The translations under genes and the position numbers were made by a program. A stretch of DNA of 64,000 nt from Rhizomys pruinosus (Eukaryota; Chordata; Mammalia; Rodentia; Spalacidae): contig VZQC01006716.1 of the NCBI GenBank assembly GCA_009823505.1, forward strand, positions 739,507-803,506, in the 5' to 3' direction. The notes under the pieces are model-generated. The model worked only from the letters and a program-made list of their open reading frames with translations. It was not told the origin of the DNA and made no database searches. This document shows positions 1 to 9,879 of the stretch, piece by piece (the stretch's first letter is position 1; each line of letters begins with the position of its first letter).

Positions 1-62
1 AGATCTGCCTGCCTCTGCTTCCTGAGTGCTGGGATTAAAGGCATGCACCACCACACCTAGCT
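1..62 (-). mobile_element. B1 SINE, cut by window edge
   Basis: Reverse-strand B1: CTGCCTCTGC and GGGATTAAAGGCATGCACCA are the complement of the B1 head (A/B-box region). The tail half lies outside the window. Confidence 0.9.
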
Positions 63-440
63 AAGAACTCTTAAAAGACTAAAAATGAACCTATCATTTG
101 TCCCAATCATACCACTCCTGGGTGTATACCCAAAGGATTCATCCTATAGCAGAGATACATGCACAACCATGTTTATTGCAGTTTTTTTCACAATAGTGAA
201 GAGCTGGAAGCAATCCAAACGTCCCTCAATTGATGAGTGGATAATGAAAATGTGGTACATTTACACAGTGGAGTTTTATGCAGTGGTAAAGAAAGATGAC
301 ATCATGAAATGTGTAAGTAAATGGATGGAACTAGAAGCTATTGTGCTAAGTGAAGTAACAGTCTCAGAAAATCAAACAGCATATATTATCCCTCATTTGT
401 TCATTTGTGGATCCTAACACCAAATCCTTGCATGTAAGTC
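63..440 (+). mobile_element. L1 fragment: ORF2 C-terminal end
   Basis: The forward frame at 85-417 encodes about 110 residues resembling the C-terminal tail of L1 ORF2 protein: GVYPKDSSYSRD, then DEWIMKMWYIYTVEFYAVVKKDD, ending shortly after. This region follows the reverse-transcriptase and cysteine-rich domains, so no catalytic domain is present. The fragment is 5'-truncated and cannot move. It is an open L1 shadow, not a host gene. A B1 lies directly upstream. Confidence 0.85.
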
Positions 441-545
441 AAAGTGGGTAATTGGTCAGTAAAAATAATACCACATTGACTGACATCACTATAGATACAG
501 CTTGAAGTGTGTCTGTGTTTTCCTCAGTTCTAAGATTTAGGAGAA

Positions 546-711
546 GCCGGGTGTGGTGGCGCACACCTTTAATCCTAGCACTCGGGAGGCAGAGGCAGAC
601 AGATCTCTGTGAGTTCAAGGCCAGCCTGGTCTACAGAGTGAGTTCCAGGACAGCTGGGACTACAGGGAGACCCTGTCTCGAAAAGACAAAAAAAAAAAAA
701 AAAAAAAAAAG
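546..711 (+). mobile_element. B1 SINE, full length
   Basis: Begins GCCGGGTGTGGTGGCGCAC, has TCAAGGCCAGCCTGGTCTAC in the middle and ends TCTCGAAAAGAC plus a long A tail. Belongs to the GGACAGCTGG...GGGAGACCC class of this genome. It pairs with an inverted B1 28 bp downstream. Confidence 0.95.
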
Positions 712-737
712 AATTGAGGAGGAAAGAATAATCGCTC

Positions 738-902
738 TTTTTTTTTTTTAGTTTTTTGGTCTTTTCGAGACAGGGTCTCCCTGTAACCCCAGCTGTCCTG
801 GAACTCATTCTGTAGACCAGGCTGGCCTTGAACTCACAAAGATCCGCCTGCCTCTGCCTCCCGAGTGCTAGGATTAAAGGTATGCGCCACCACATCCAGC
901 TA
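738..902 (-). mobile_element. B1 SINE, full length
   Basis: Poly-T followed by GTCTTTTCGAGACAGGGTCT and ending in the complement of the B1 head. Same young class as the copy at 546-711 and in opposite orientation, so a transcript across both would form a hairpin. Confidence 0.95.
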
Positions 903-1107
903 AATCTCTTTTTTTAAAGTACATTAACATACATCAACTTGCTATGTAATTTAGGAATATAAAGTTATATTTCTTTTTAACCTGCATGCAAGTTTACAGT
1001 TAAACTGTAAATCTCCAAATGTGTTTTGGAATTAACCTGTAGTTTATTTTCAGACTTTGTAAATTTGATATATATATATATGAGTATAATTAAAAAAAAT
1101 ACATGCC

Positions 1108-1263
1108 ACTGGGCGTGGTGGCACATACCTTTAATCCCAGCACCCAGGAGGCAGAGGCAGGTGGATCTCTGTGAGTTCAAGGCCAGCCTGGTCTACAGAA
1201 TGAGCTCCAGGCCAGCTGGGACTAAAGGGAGACCCTATCTCAAAAAGACCAAAAAAAAAAAGA
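1108..1263 (+). mobile_element. B1 SINE, TCTCAAAAAGAC class
   Basis: Full-length B1 with GGCCAGCTGGGACTAAAGGG and CTATCTCAAAAAGACC, the second B1 subfamily of this window. A-tail at the end. Confidence 0.93.
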
Positions 1264-1512
1264 ATCCCAAGAGCCCACATATCCCATAAGGCAAGAATTT
1301 CTTCTTTTTTTTTTTTTTCCAAAGCCAATTTTTTATTGAAGCTCTGTAAAGAATTTCTTCTTTTAGGTCATGCTATTACTTTCAACATTTCTAAGTCGCA
1401 CAATAAAAGTCATGCCTTAAATAAGGAAAAAAAAGAAAAAGAAAACATCATTTTAGTGTTTACTGTGTCTATGCGCTTAGCCCTTCCAGGTTTTGTTGTT
1501 GTTGCTGTTTGT

Positions 1513-1656
1513 CATTTTTGAGTCAGGGTCTCCCTGTAGCCCCAGCTGGCCAGGAATTCACTACATAAACCAGGCTGGCCTTGAATTCACAATGATCCGC
1601 CTGTCTCTGCCCCCCGGGTGCTGGGATTAAAGGTGTGTGCCACTATACCTGGCTAC
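1513..1656 (-). mobile_element. B1 SINE
   Basis: Complement of the B1 tail (GAGTCAGGGTCTCCCTGTAG) through the head (GGGATTAAAGGTGTGTGCCA). Several substitutions; older copy. Confidence 0.9.
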
Positions 1657-2270
1657 TTAAATATTTTAGATATTGTCTAACTATTATCAACATCAGTGGT
1701 TGAAAACCAATAATTTCTAATATTTTCAAAGTGTTATTTAGATGTCTGGGTTCTCATTTTAACAAGGAAATTCAGACTTTCAGATTATTTTGACCATGCA
1801 CTTTTGTTTACTGGAACAATACACAGGCAATTTAGATACCAAGCTGCGGTTAAACTCAAAAGCAATCATACATCTTTACTCAGGGGAGTAGATAAGATAT
1901 GTTTCTAGGAAGTAAGTTGCAAAATCGAGGCTATAAAACCACCTTTGACTATTTGTGGACAACATTTTAATTTTACCTTGTTATTGAAAGATAAACACAA
2001 TACCTTTATACCAGAAATTTGGCATAAATATATTCATAGTATATTTGATATTAATATCTTTTAGGAAACAATCTTCCAATACTCCCAAGTATCTTATACA
2101 ACATGCTACACAAGTTAAAATAGCCTCTCCCAAGCCTAAAGGTCAAGCTGTCATGGAGGCCTGGGAATCCAAGACGTTCTCTTTCCAATATTTCACAAGA
2201 TCATACTGTATAGCAAAACAGAGTCCCTGGTCATAAATCAACAAATCACTTTCCTGTCAGCTGTAAAGTA
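1657..2270. other. AT-rich sequence, nothing recognised
   Basis: Single-copy-looking AT-rich DNA without recognisable SINE or LINE sequence and without a convincing frame. No motif strong enough to assign a function. Confidence 0.6.
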
Positions 2271-2480
2271 TGTGTTTTTATTTATTTGTGGTTTGACATT
2301 TATTTGTTTTTTTGTGTGTGTGTATGGGTGTGTCTGTGTGAGGGAGGGAATGTGTGGATGTTAGGAGACAACCTGCGGGAGTTGGCTCTCTCCTTCCACC
2401 ACATGGGTCCCAGGGATTAAACTCAGGTCATCAGACTTGGTGGCAAGCACCTTTATCTGCTGAGCCATTGATCTGGTCCA
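2271..2480 (-). mobile_element. B3 SINE
   Basis: A GT-rich tail is followed by GGAGACAACCTGCGGGAGTT, a CTCTCCTTCCACCACATGGG block, and the complement of the tRNA-like head (AAACTCAGGTCATCAGACTT, CTGAGCCATTGATCTGGTCC). This is the B3 order read in reverse. Confidence 0.85.
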
Positions 2481-2618
2481 AAGTTTGTATTTCTAAAAGA
2501 TAACTGTCTCAAGGAGCATGAGGTCATCTAAAGCAGGTACCTTTGGACATGAAGAGAGACAACTGCCCAACTATCACTTCCATACTTAGTATAAATATAC
2601 AGTAATAAAATACAATGT

Positions 2619-2795
2619 GGCCGGACGTGATGGTGCACGCTTTAATCTGAGCACTCAGGAGGCAGAGGCAGGCAGATCTCTAGGAGTTCAAGGCCAGCCT
2701 GGTCTACATAGAGAGTTCCAGGCCAGCTGGGACTAAAGGGAGACCCTGTCTCAAAAAGACGAAACAAAACAAAACAAAACAAAACAAACAACAAT
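2619..2795 (+). mobile_element. B1 SINE
   Basis: GGCCGGACGTGATGGTGCAC head, GGGACTAAAGGGAGACCCTG body end, then an (AAAAC)n tail. Confidence 0.93.
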
Positions 2796-2829
2796 GCGAT
2801 GGTGATGACAATACCCATAAAAATTAACA

Positions 2830-3045
2830 CACATGAGCGCTTACTATGTGCTGGGCGACATGCATCATCAGCCCATGGTAAACCTCACAATGCATTAGAA
2901 TCTTTATACATTTTCTGAAGATAATACTCTAAATATTATCCTTGCTTTGAAGACAAGGAAACTAAGGCTCCAGGAGTTATGTGATTTCCTCAGGACTGCC
3001 TAGTCAGGGTCAAGAGCCGAGCTGGGATCTGAATCCAGAAGGAAT
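2830..3045 (-). mobile_element. MIR relic
   Basis: ACTATGTGCTGGGCGACATG, then GACAAGGAAACTAAGGCTCC and GAGCTGGGATCTGAATCCAG match the complement of the MIR core and tRNA-like head. Heavily diverged, as expected for this ancient mammalian SINE. Confidence 0.75.
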
Positions 3046-3059
3046 TTAAGCTCCCAATG

Positions 3060-3060
<1 letters not shown>

Positions 3061-3101
<41 letters not shown>

Positions 3102-3160
3102 ATGTCTATGTGTATGGGTGTGTGTTTGTGTGGGTGCATGCATGTGTGTGCACGCATTTG
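3061..3160. repeat. (TG)n microsatellite
   Basis: About 19 uninterrupted TG units from 3061, decaying into an interrupted GTGTATG/TGCATG run. Frames encoding Cys-Val strings here are repeat artefacts. Confidence 0.97.
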
Positions 3161-3204
3161 GAACCCAGAGGCCATGTCAAATGTATTTTTCAATCACTTT
3201 CTGC

Positions 3205-3357
3205 CTTTTTGTTTTGTTTTGAAACAGGGTCTCACTGTGTGGCCCAGGCTGGCCTAGAATTCACTCTGTAGACCAGGTTAGCCTTGAACTCACAGAGATA
3301 CACTTGACTCTGCCTCCTGAGTGCTGGGATTAAAAGCATGTGCCACCACACCTGGCT
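3205..3357 (-). mobile_element. B1 SINE
   Basis: GAAACAGGGTCTCACTGTGT through GGGATTAAAAGCATGTGCCA. Diverged B1 in reverse. Confidence 0.9.
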
Positions 3358-3378
3358 TCTACCTTTTTTTTTATGTAT

Positions 3379-3631
3379 TTTTTTTAATTTTTTAATTAAT
3401 TTTATTTATTTCTGTATGTGTATGAATGTACTGTCTGCATGCAAGTTTGTGCACTCGTGTCGTGCAATGCCGCGGAGGTCAGAAGAGGGTCTCGGATTCC
3501 CCTGGAGCTGGAGTTCTCCTGGAATTGGAGTTTCAGACGGTTCTTGGCCGCCCTGTGGGTGCTGGGGATCGAACCCGGGTCCTCTGAAAGAGCAGTCGGT
3601 GCTCTTAACCGCTAGGCCATCTCTCCAGCCC
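3379..3631 (-). mobile_element. B2 SINE, 17-bp duplication subfamily
   Basis: Read in reverse, a complete B2 ending in the complement of the head (GCTAGGCCATCTCTCCAGCC). The body carries two adjacent imperfect copies of a 17-mer (CTGGAGCTGGAGTT then CTGGAATTGGAGTT on the plus strand), marking the duplicated subfamily. It is followed head-to-tail by another B2. The frames in it are B2 shadows. Confidence 0.95.
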
Positions 3632-3848
3632 TTTTTTATGTATTTTTTATGTGTATGAATGTACTGTCTGCATGTAGGTTGGTGCATCCATGTCGTGCAG
3701 TGCTGCGGAGGTCAGAAGAGGGTGTCGGATTCCCCTGGAACTGGAGTTAAAGACGGTTCTCAGCCACCATGTGGGTGCTAGGGATCAAACCCAGGTCCTC
3801 TGCAAGAGCAGTCGGTGCTCTTAACTGCTAGGCCATCTCTCCAGCCCC
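3632..3848 (-). mobile_element. B2 SINE, tandem neighbour
   Basis: Second reverse B2 immediately after the first, with a single CTGGAACTGGAGTT block and thus from the unduplicated subfamily. CTACCTT occurs before the pair (about 3359) and after it (about 3849), so the pair may have entered one target serially. Confidence 0.95.
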
Positions 3849-4049
3849 CTACCTTATTTTCTAACACAGTGTCTCTCACTGAACCTAGAGTGTACTGATT
3901 GGGTAGACTAGCTGGCCAGAAAATTCCAGAATCTTCCTGTCTCTGCCTCCACAACACTAAGATTATAAGCATCAAGGTGCTGGTAATTGAACTGAGGTCT
4001 TCATACTTGGTGGTAGGCACTTTACTGACTGAGTCATCTCCCCAACCCT
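3849..4049 (-). mobile_element. B4-type composite SINE, old
   Basis: GTCTCTCACTGAACCTAGAG, a GACTAGCTGGCCAG core, a B1-like CTGCCTCCACAACACTAAGA block, then a tRNA-like head in reverse (GACTGAGTCATCTCCCCAAC). The order fits the rodent ID/B1 fusion group. The exact subfamily is uncertain. Confidence 0.7.
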
Positions 4050-4190
4050 AAGCTTCTAATTCTTACTTCTCATTTGCATAGTAATTTTGGCAGAAGCATC
4101 TGAAGACACACTAACATTTATCATAGTGAAAAACAATCTGCTTTCCTCCAGGCTAAAGGAGAGGGATTCAACTTAAAGCCCATTACACAT

Positions 4191-4240
4191 GATTGATTGA
4201 TACTATTGATACTATGATTGATTAATACTATTGATACTGC
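4191..4240. repeat. 25-bp tandem duplication
   Basis: Two adjacent copies of a GATTGATTGATACTATTGAT-containing unit (4191-4215 and 4216-4240) differing at a few bases. A local slippage product. Confidence 0.85.
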
Positions 4241-4639
4241 ACACCCTTTGGAGGAAAAAAATAAAGCAACCTGACATCGGCAATGAATTTCCACTGAGTA
4301 TATGTACAATATTCAGCATGCTTCTGTGTTACTAGTATAGGGTTGGCTCTTGAGGGGTTACTAGTTCTATGACTTGCCTATGTTCGAAGGATCAGGATAA
4401 GTCGCCCCCAAATACGGTGCACTGGATGAGGATGAAGTCCGGGGAGAGTTCTCCAGCTTTGCTTTACCTGCCTGAAGCCAGGTCTGTGTAGTCTGTCCCT
4501 ACAAAGGGTCTCGGCAATTCCTAAAGACAGCAGACAGCAAGACGGGCAGCAACCCCCGTGACACAGCCCCTTTCCTCCATGACAGCACCCTGCTTTCCAG
4601 ATTTCTGTGCATTTGAAACCAGTTAAAAGGACAAAATTA

Positions 4640-4673
4640 CACACACACACACACACACATGCACACACACACA
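4640..4673. repeat. (CA)n microsatellite
   Basis: Pure CA run interrupted once by ATG. Confidence 0.95.
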
Positions 4674-5295
4674 GGATCTTAATGATTCAGTTCTCTTTCT
4701 CTTGAGTCATTTCCAAGTTTTCTTTCAGGGTGAGCATGTGAGGACTTCCACTGACTGAGGTGAAGGTGGCCCCTTCTAGAACTGGCTGCTACCAATCTCC
4801 TGGCTTTTGGAAAACCAGCCCATTTCTGAGCATGGACCTTCATTGAGTAACTCGATTCTGCTTTGGCAGCTGCCCCTGGCTGGCCTCTAGCCTGGCAAGC
4901 ATTTGAAACGCCAACTTTCCCTTTTCTTGAAGGAGTGTTGAAATGTGCAGGTGTTTCCTCACCGGCCTCTTCTCTCTGCTTCTTGATCATCAAGGAACAG
5001 CTGTGTGTGCACAGGGTGCTGAAGCAGCGAGCTGAAAAGCGAGTGCTGGAGTCAAGCCGGTGGTGGTTTTTTTCCACCCACAGCTGCCCAGGCACCTGGC
5101 TTGACTGGTCTGATAACTGGAGAGTTGTGTATGAAGAGAACAGCCGAGACTAAACCTAGGAGAAGGCAGAGGAGGGTCTTTTCCTACACAGCCTCAGGAA
5201 AATAACTGCAGTCCTCAGAAAGGAATGGGAGCCACTTCCTTGCTGAAAGAGACTCCAGTGCAGGATAAGAAGCATGTGTGTGTACCCATGTGCAT
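4674..5295. other. Unique sequence, no gene supported
   Basis: Mixed-composition sequence without recognised repeats. Opposing frames of 138 residues (reverse, 4679-5095) and 96 residues (forward, 4863-5153) overlap. Neither has a recognisable domain or obvious splice context, and they may be chance frames. Confidence 0.5.
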
Positions 5296-5299
5296 GACA

Positions 5300-5375
5300 C
5301 TAGACACGTATCCTAGGGCCTGGCATACTAGACAGAGTGCTGTACCAGAGAACCATGCTCCAGTCCCCAAAAACC
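5300..5375 (+). mobile_element. ID-like SINE remnant
   Basis: GGGCCTGGCATACTAGACAG, GAGTGCTGTACC and CTCCAGTCCCCAAAAAC resemble a decayed ID core (tRNA-Ala-like). Weak. Confidence 0.4.
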
Positions 5376-5384
5376 ATTAACAGA

Positions 5385-5600
5385 GTTTCTCAACCTCAGC
5401 ACTGCTGACATTGCAGACAAGATAATTCTTTGTTGTAGGGGCCATTCTGTACATCCTGGGGTATTGTCATCATCTCAGACCTCTGTCCACTAAACATCAG
5501 CAGCAGGAACCCATCACACCCCTCACCCAGCTGTTGCAACCATAAGTCCACAGACACTATAAAAATCACTTCTACTTGAGAATTATTGATTTAAAGTCTT
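5385..5600 (+). mobile_element. Ancient hAT-type MER relic (probable)
   Basis: TTTCTCAACCTCAGCACTGC followed by GATAATTCTTTGTTGTAGGG and later CTCTGTCCACTAAAC resembles a medium-reiterated mammalian non-autonomous DNA transposon with hAT-like ends. The family name is not assigned. Confidence 0.55.
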
Positions 5601-5656
5601 CACTGTTACCAATTTTCCTACTTTTTCTGTCATAGCAAACAAGTTATGGTTGAATA

Positions 5657-5825
5657 ATTTTTTTAATTTTATTTATTTTTGAATGTGTATGAGTGTCTGC
5701 ATGTAGGTCTGTGCACCCATGTCGTGCAATGCCGAGGAGGTCAGAAGAGGGTGTGCTGGGGATCGAACCTGGGTCCTCTGCAAGAACAGTCAGCGCTCTT
5801 AACCACTGAACCATCTCTCCAGCCC
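5657..5825 (-). mobile_element. B2 SINE with internal deletion
   Basis: Reverse B2 in which GAGGTCAGAAGAGGGTGT joins directly to GCTGGGGATCGAACCTGG, so the CCAGTTCCAGG block is missing. The head ends CATCTCTCCAGCCC. Confidence 0.93.
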
Positions 5826-5979
5826 ATGGTTGAATAATTTTAAGATTTTTTTTCCCCCTTCTCAAAGACAAAACAGATTTAGAGTACCATAAAAATACAA
5901 ACCTCCCTTGGTTCCTAGTCTTCTCTGATTCTTGCAGTTGCTTCATGAAGACGCAGTGGCAATCAAAAGTAAATTATAC

Positions 5980-6150
5980 TTGGCCGGGCATACTGCCGCA
6001 TGGCTTTAATTCCAGCACTCGAGGCAGAGGCAGGCAGATAGATCTCTGTGAGTTCAGGGCCAGCCTGGTCTACATAGCAGGTTTCAGGCTGGCTAGGGCT
6101 ACAGGGAGACCCTGTCTCAAGAAAAAGAAAAAAGAAAAAAAGACCAAAAC
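5980..6150 (+). mobile_element. B1 SINE
   Basis: GGCCGGGCATACTGCCGCAT head, TCAGGGCCAGCCTGGTCTAC, and an A-rich tail with AAAAAGAAAAAAG interruptions. Confidence 0.92.
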
Positions 6151-6167
6151 AAAGGCTAATGCACTCA

Positions 6168-6262
6168 CTGGGTTGTGAGTGTAGCTCAGAAGTAGAATGT
6201 TTGCCTGGCATGCATGAAGTCCTTGGTTTAATTCCCAGCACTGTAAACAAATAAAAAATACT
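6168..6262 (+). mobile_element. ID/B4 SINE fragment
   Basis: GTGTAGCTCAGAAGTAGAAT, GTTTGCCTGGCATGCATGAA and TTTAATTCCCAGCACTG form an ID (tRNA-Ala-like) body with both promoter boxes, followed by an AT-rich tail. Confidence 0.75.
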
Positions 6263-6267
6263 TTCTT

Positions 6268-6269
<2 letters not shown>

Positions 6270-6302
<33 letters not shown>

Positions 6303-6446
6303 TCTTTTCGAGACAGGGTCTCCTTGTAGCCCCAGCTGTCCTGGAACTCGCTCTGTAGACCAGGCTGGCCTTGAACTCACAAAGATCCGCCTGCCTCTGC
6401 CTCCCAAGTGCTAGGATTAAAGGCGTGCGCCACCATGCCCGGCTAA
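6270..6446 (-). mobile_element. B1 SINE, long poly-T side
   Basis: About 30 T, then GTCTTTTCGAGACAGGGTCT through GCGTGCGCCACCATGCCCGG. Near-consensus, young class. Inverted relative to the B1 at 5980-6150. Confidence 0.95.
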
Positions 6447-6464
6447 CAAATAAAGACTTTGATA

Positions 6465-6470
<6 letters not shown>

Positions 6471-6501
<31 letters not shown>

Positions 6502-6522
6502 CTCTGTGTGTGTGTGTGTGTG
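6471..6522. repeat. (TC)n(TG)n microsatellite
   Basis: TC repeats followed by TG repeats at the 3' side of a reverse SINE. Confidence 0.93.
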
Positions 6523-6840
6523 CATGATGTGTATATGTGTGATATGTTTGAATTCAAGTGAGCCCATGCTAGAATGCACATGAGGAGGTCAGAGGACAAC
6601 CATGGGTGTCGGCCTTGCTTTCTACTTCGTTTGAGGCAAGCTCTCTTTGTTGTCCACCACTGCGTGTGCCAAACCAGCTGTCCCCGAAGCTTCAGGGATT
6701 CTCCTGTCTCCTCTGGTCTCGGTGTAGATGCATGTTACAGCATCCAGATTTCATATGGGTTTCAGGGATTAGAACGCCGAACTCAGGCTTGTAGGGCCTA
6801 ATATAAATGCTTTTTACCCACTGAGCAACCTCTCCAGCCC
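6523..6840 (-). mobile_element. Long B4-type composite SINE
   Basis: GAGGAGGTCAGAGGACAACC, a GCTTCAGGGATTCTCCTGTC core and the tRNA-like head in reverse (GAACGCCGAACTCAGGCTTG, ACTGAGCAACCTCTCCAGCC). About 318 bp, typical of the long rodent tRNA/B1 composite. The TG tract on its left is its decayed tail. Confidence 0.75.
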
Positions 6841-7221
6841 TAAAACCATATTATCCCAGCTACCTTAACAATATTACCTCCTGAATTCTCTACACTCCCT
6901 TTTTTATAGGTGAGATAGAAGCACACTAGAATTTCTTTTCAGTTACATTAAATCATAAAGGCAAAAACATAATTTGCAAAAACATAAAATGGAAGCATTT
7001 GTAAAATCTTCTGTGTCACACCTACAAGGCAATGAAAACTGGCAAGAGCATCAGGCACATTCCAGAGCAATGACCAGTGTCCGATAAAAGAGTTTCTTGA
7101 TAAGAACTTTGAAGTATATTTTCTTTGGTCTATCAAAAACCCAAGCCACAGGCCACAAGTCTTTGTTGACTTGTTAATGTGATATCAAGTGTAGCTTCTG
7201 ATGCCTCTAATATCTAGGAAA
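6841..7221. other. AT-rich unique sequence
   Basis: No recognised repeat or convincing frame. Short A/T-rich runs only. Confidence 0.55.
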
Positions 7222-7375
7222 ACAGCTGGGTGTAGTGATGGTGCACACCTTTATTACAAACAGTCAGGATGCAGAGGAAACTGGGTCTTAAAGTTTGAGG
7301 CCAGCCTGGTCTACACAGTGAGTTCCAGGCTAGCCTGACTACATAGTGAGACCCTGTCTCAAAAATACAAATAAA
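7222..7375 (+). mobile_element. B1 SINE, diverged
   Basis: AGCTGGGTGTAGTGATGGTG head, TTGAGGCCAGCCTGGTCTAC, and GTGAGACCCTGTCTCAAAAA end. An old copy. Confidence 0.88.
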
Positions 7376-7749
7376 ATAATATTCAAGAAAACATCATGGC
7401 TGTGTGAAAACTACCCACCAGTTTTCTACCTTCTTTCCAGTAGTTTCTGCAGACTGAGGATCTGCTTCTCCATGCCAAGTGTAATCAGTACAATCTCTTC
7501 AGGCCTGTCAGGAGACAGCATGTGACGCAAGTAACCTGTTTTCTGATTGTGGCATAGAACCCTCCTCCTGGGCCAACCCGCAAAGAAGGCAATACATAGT
7601 CCTCACCTAAAAGATGAAGGCTAAAGGAATTCCCAAAGGCTAACAAAGTGTATCGCATTCTCTCTATGTCTGAAACTGGCACTCATCATAACGATGGTGG
7701 CCACAGAACAGGAGCATCAACAACGGCCACGAAGCTGCTGTCAGCACTT
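7376..7749. other. Unique sequence, nothing recognised
   Basis: Mixed sequence between a B1 and a MIR. No domain-bearing frame. Confidence 0.5.
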
Positions 7750-7915
7750 GTAGTTGGGGTCCAGCATGCTAGGGGCTAGGCCCTATGCCAATCACTTCAT
7801 CTTCCCTATTCCTTAACCCTTCCAGCAGCTCCATGTGGTGCCCCCATTTTACAGATGAGGTCTATATTAACAGTAATAGCAGGTGACTGAATTCAGATCA
7901 AACCCAGGACCGTTA
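7750..7915 (-). mobile_element. MIR relic
   Basis: AGGGGCTAGGCCCTATGCCA, CCCATTTTACAGATGAGG and GAATTCAGATCAAACCCAGG are the complement of the MIR core and head. Confidence 0.85.
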
Positions 7916-7984
7916 ACCATGACAAGTATATGGTGCTGACAAGTACATGATCAAAACCCAAGTGCCACTCTCTCTGGAAAGAAT

Positions 7985-8110
7985 CATACTCTGGGTTATT
8001 GTTTTGAGGTAGGTCTGTTCTCGGTAGCCCAGGCTGACCCTGAATCTAGAATCCTCCTCTCTCAACCTCCCACACGAATGGGATCAGAGGTGTGCACCAC
8101 TGTGCCTGGA
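7985..8110 (-). mobile_element. Old B1/proto-B1
   Basis: GAGGTAGGTCTGTTCTCGGT through CAGAGGTGTGCACCACTGTG keeps the B1 order in reverse but is strongly diverged. Confidence 0.75.
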
Positions 8111-8689
8111 AAAATTGTAATTGCAGGAGTTTGAGGAGAGTGATGAGGAACTTTGGGGGTTTGGGTTTTTTTTTGGGGGGGGGAGTTCTAGGGAGTTGAA
8201 CCTGGGATTGACCTTCGACATTCTAAGTAAGAGCTCCAGCTAATCAAAGCATATCCATAGCCTTTTACTCTTGAAAGAACGAATGAGGGTGATGAAGTAG
8301 CTGGGCTTTGCTTTCTGTCCTATTTTGAATGGCCTGGTTTTCTGCTGGGGGTTTGCTCTACTTGAAAGAAATCCTAACCCAAAAGACAGCTATGATTTCT
8401 TTTCATAACAATTGGTCATTCTCTGAAGGGACACAATGCAAGACCAGGGTGTTTTTCCTCTGGCTGAAAGACTGCTACTGAAGCCTTCCTTTTAATCTTT
8501 AACCACAGCACTTATATAAGGAACTTTTTTTTATTATTATTATTCAACAGTTAACACCTTACCACATACTATGTCAAAGTTCCTGGATTTATCAGTCCTT
8601 GTGAGATTATGATAACCTTCCACTGGGCAACTAAAGCTAAAAATCCTGTAGTCACCCTCGCTCCCCCTCGCTTGGCATGTAGTCTGACC
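8111..8689. other. Unique sequence
   Basis: Mixed sequence with a G run near 8175. A weak ID-like stretch (GAGTTGAACCTGGGATTG) lies at about 8190-8240. Nothing else recognised. Confidence 0.5.
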
Positions 8690-9425
8690 CCTTATTCACC
8701 CCACCACTTTTCAGAAGTCAAATGCATCACTGTCCCCTGCCCATGGCCATAGGTCATGCCCCCATTATTTCTCACTGAGACCAATCTAGTTTCTTAACCT
8801 CCAGACTTGCCACGTTCAAAATCACATTCAGAATGCAGCCAGTGGATAAGGACGTGGCTCAGTGGTAGGACACTTACCTAGCCTGTGCAAAGTCCTCGGT
8901 TCAGTTCACATCACCACAAAAACAATGAATAGACAACAAACCTCTCAAAACGCAGCCAGGGTGGTCTTCACAAACCCAGGTCCGCCTTTGTCACTGCTCT
9001 GCCTTCCCAGTCTTTCCTTACCTCGCTCCATTTCCAGGACCCGCTTGGACCCCTGAGCATCCTCACACAGACTCGATAAAGAGCAGGCGAACTTAGGGGA
9101 CCCCAGTTCATTCCCCAGCTGTGCAAATTAGGAACTTGCACCTTCCTTCCCAGACAGCTGTAGCTGCACCAGGACATAAAAGCCCTGGGTGGGCTGGAGC
9201 TCACACTCCCACTTCCGGGGCAGCTCCACCCTGATTTTTAGCAGGTCACAAATGCACGGCTGGCCTACAGCCCTGGCTTGAGGTTCTCTTCATGCATCTC
9301 TCTGCCTTTGCACAAGCTGTTAACTTTATCTAGGATGCCTTTACTACCAAATCCAGTGCTTAACTTCCTACCTATGCTTCCAGAAACCAAGACAGCCATC
9401 TTTCTATAAGAGGCTCCCATTATTA
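8690..9425 (+). mobile_element. L2 relic, interrupted
   Basis: GCAGCCAGGGTGGTCTTCAC, TTTGTCACTGCTCTGCCTTC and later CTCTGCCTTTGCACAAGCTG follow the order of the L2 3' region. An ID SINE splits it at 8843-8948. The 3' terminus reappears at 9880-9990 beyond ID and B4 insertions. Part of 9060-9230 is too diverged to place. Confidence 0.7.
8843..8948 (+). mobile_element. ID SINE with target duplication
   Basis: GACGTGGCTCAGTGGTAGGA and CACTTACCTAGCC are the ID body. The copies AATGCAGCCAG (8832-8842) and AACGCAGCCAG (8949-8959) are the target-site duplication and show insertion into the L2. Confidence 0.85.
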
Positions 9426-9427
9426 TT

Positions 9428-9500
9428 ATTGTATTTTGGGTAAACACTGAAGAATGAGCTCAGGACCTCATGTGTCACTGAGTACATCCCCAGCCCTCAC
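9428..9500 (-). mobile_element. ID SINE fragment
   Basis: GAGCTCAGGACCTCATGTG and CTGAGTACATCCCCAGCCC are the ID body in reverse, with a short internal deletion. Confidence 0.7.
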
Positions 9501-9504
9501 CATA

Positions 9505-9505
<1 letters not shown>

Positions 9506-9551
<46 letters not shown>

Positions 9552-9855
9552 TGTGTTCATGTGTGTGCAGTGTACATGGATACTTGTGGAGAACAGGGGT
9601 CAACTTCAGGTGTTGCTCCTCAGAAGCTGTCTACCATGTTTTTGTGAGACAAGGTGTCTCACCAGGCTGGAGCTCATCCATTAGCTTAGGCTGACCAGGA
9701 AGCCCAGAGATATCCCTGTCTCTGCCTCTCCAGCGCTAGGACTGCAAGTGTGCCCTACCATGCTATTTCAGGTGCGTTCTGAGGATCAAATTCAGGTCCT
9801 CACGCTTGCATGGTAAACACTTTACCAACTGAGCTACTTATCTCTCCAGCCCCAT
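9506..9855 (-). mobile_element. Long B4-type composite SINE with (TG)n tail
   Basis: Over 20 TG units form the tail, then GGTCAACTTCAGGTGTTGCT, GTGAGACAAGGTGTCTCACC, a B1-like CTGCCTCTCCAGCGCTAGGA and the tRNA-like head in reverse (GGTCCTCACGCTTGCATGGT, CTTATCTCTCCAGCCCC). The cysteine/valine frames here are repeat shadows. Confidence 0.8.
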
Positions 9856-9879
9856 TAAATTTTCTCATCTATTTCCCAC

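Noticed and set aside
85..417. 110-codon frame as a host gene
   Set aside because: It is the C-terminal end of L1 ORF2.
8843..8948. tRNA gene
   Set aside because: The promoter-box-like sequence belongs to an ID SINE, with no cloverleaf potential and a target duplication around it. The same holds for the B2 and other ID heads.
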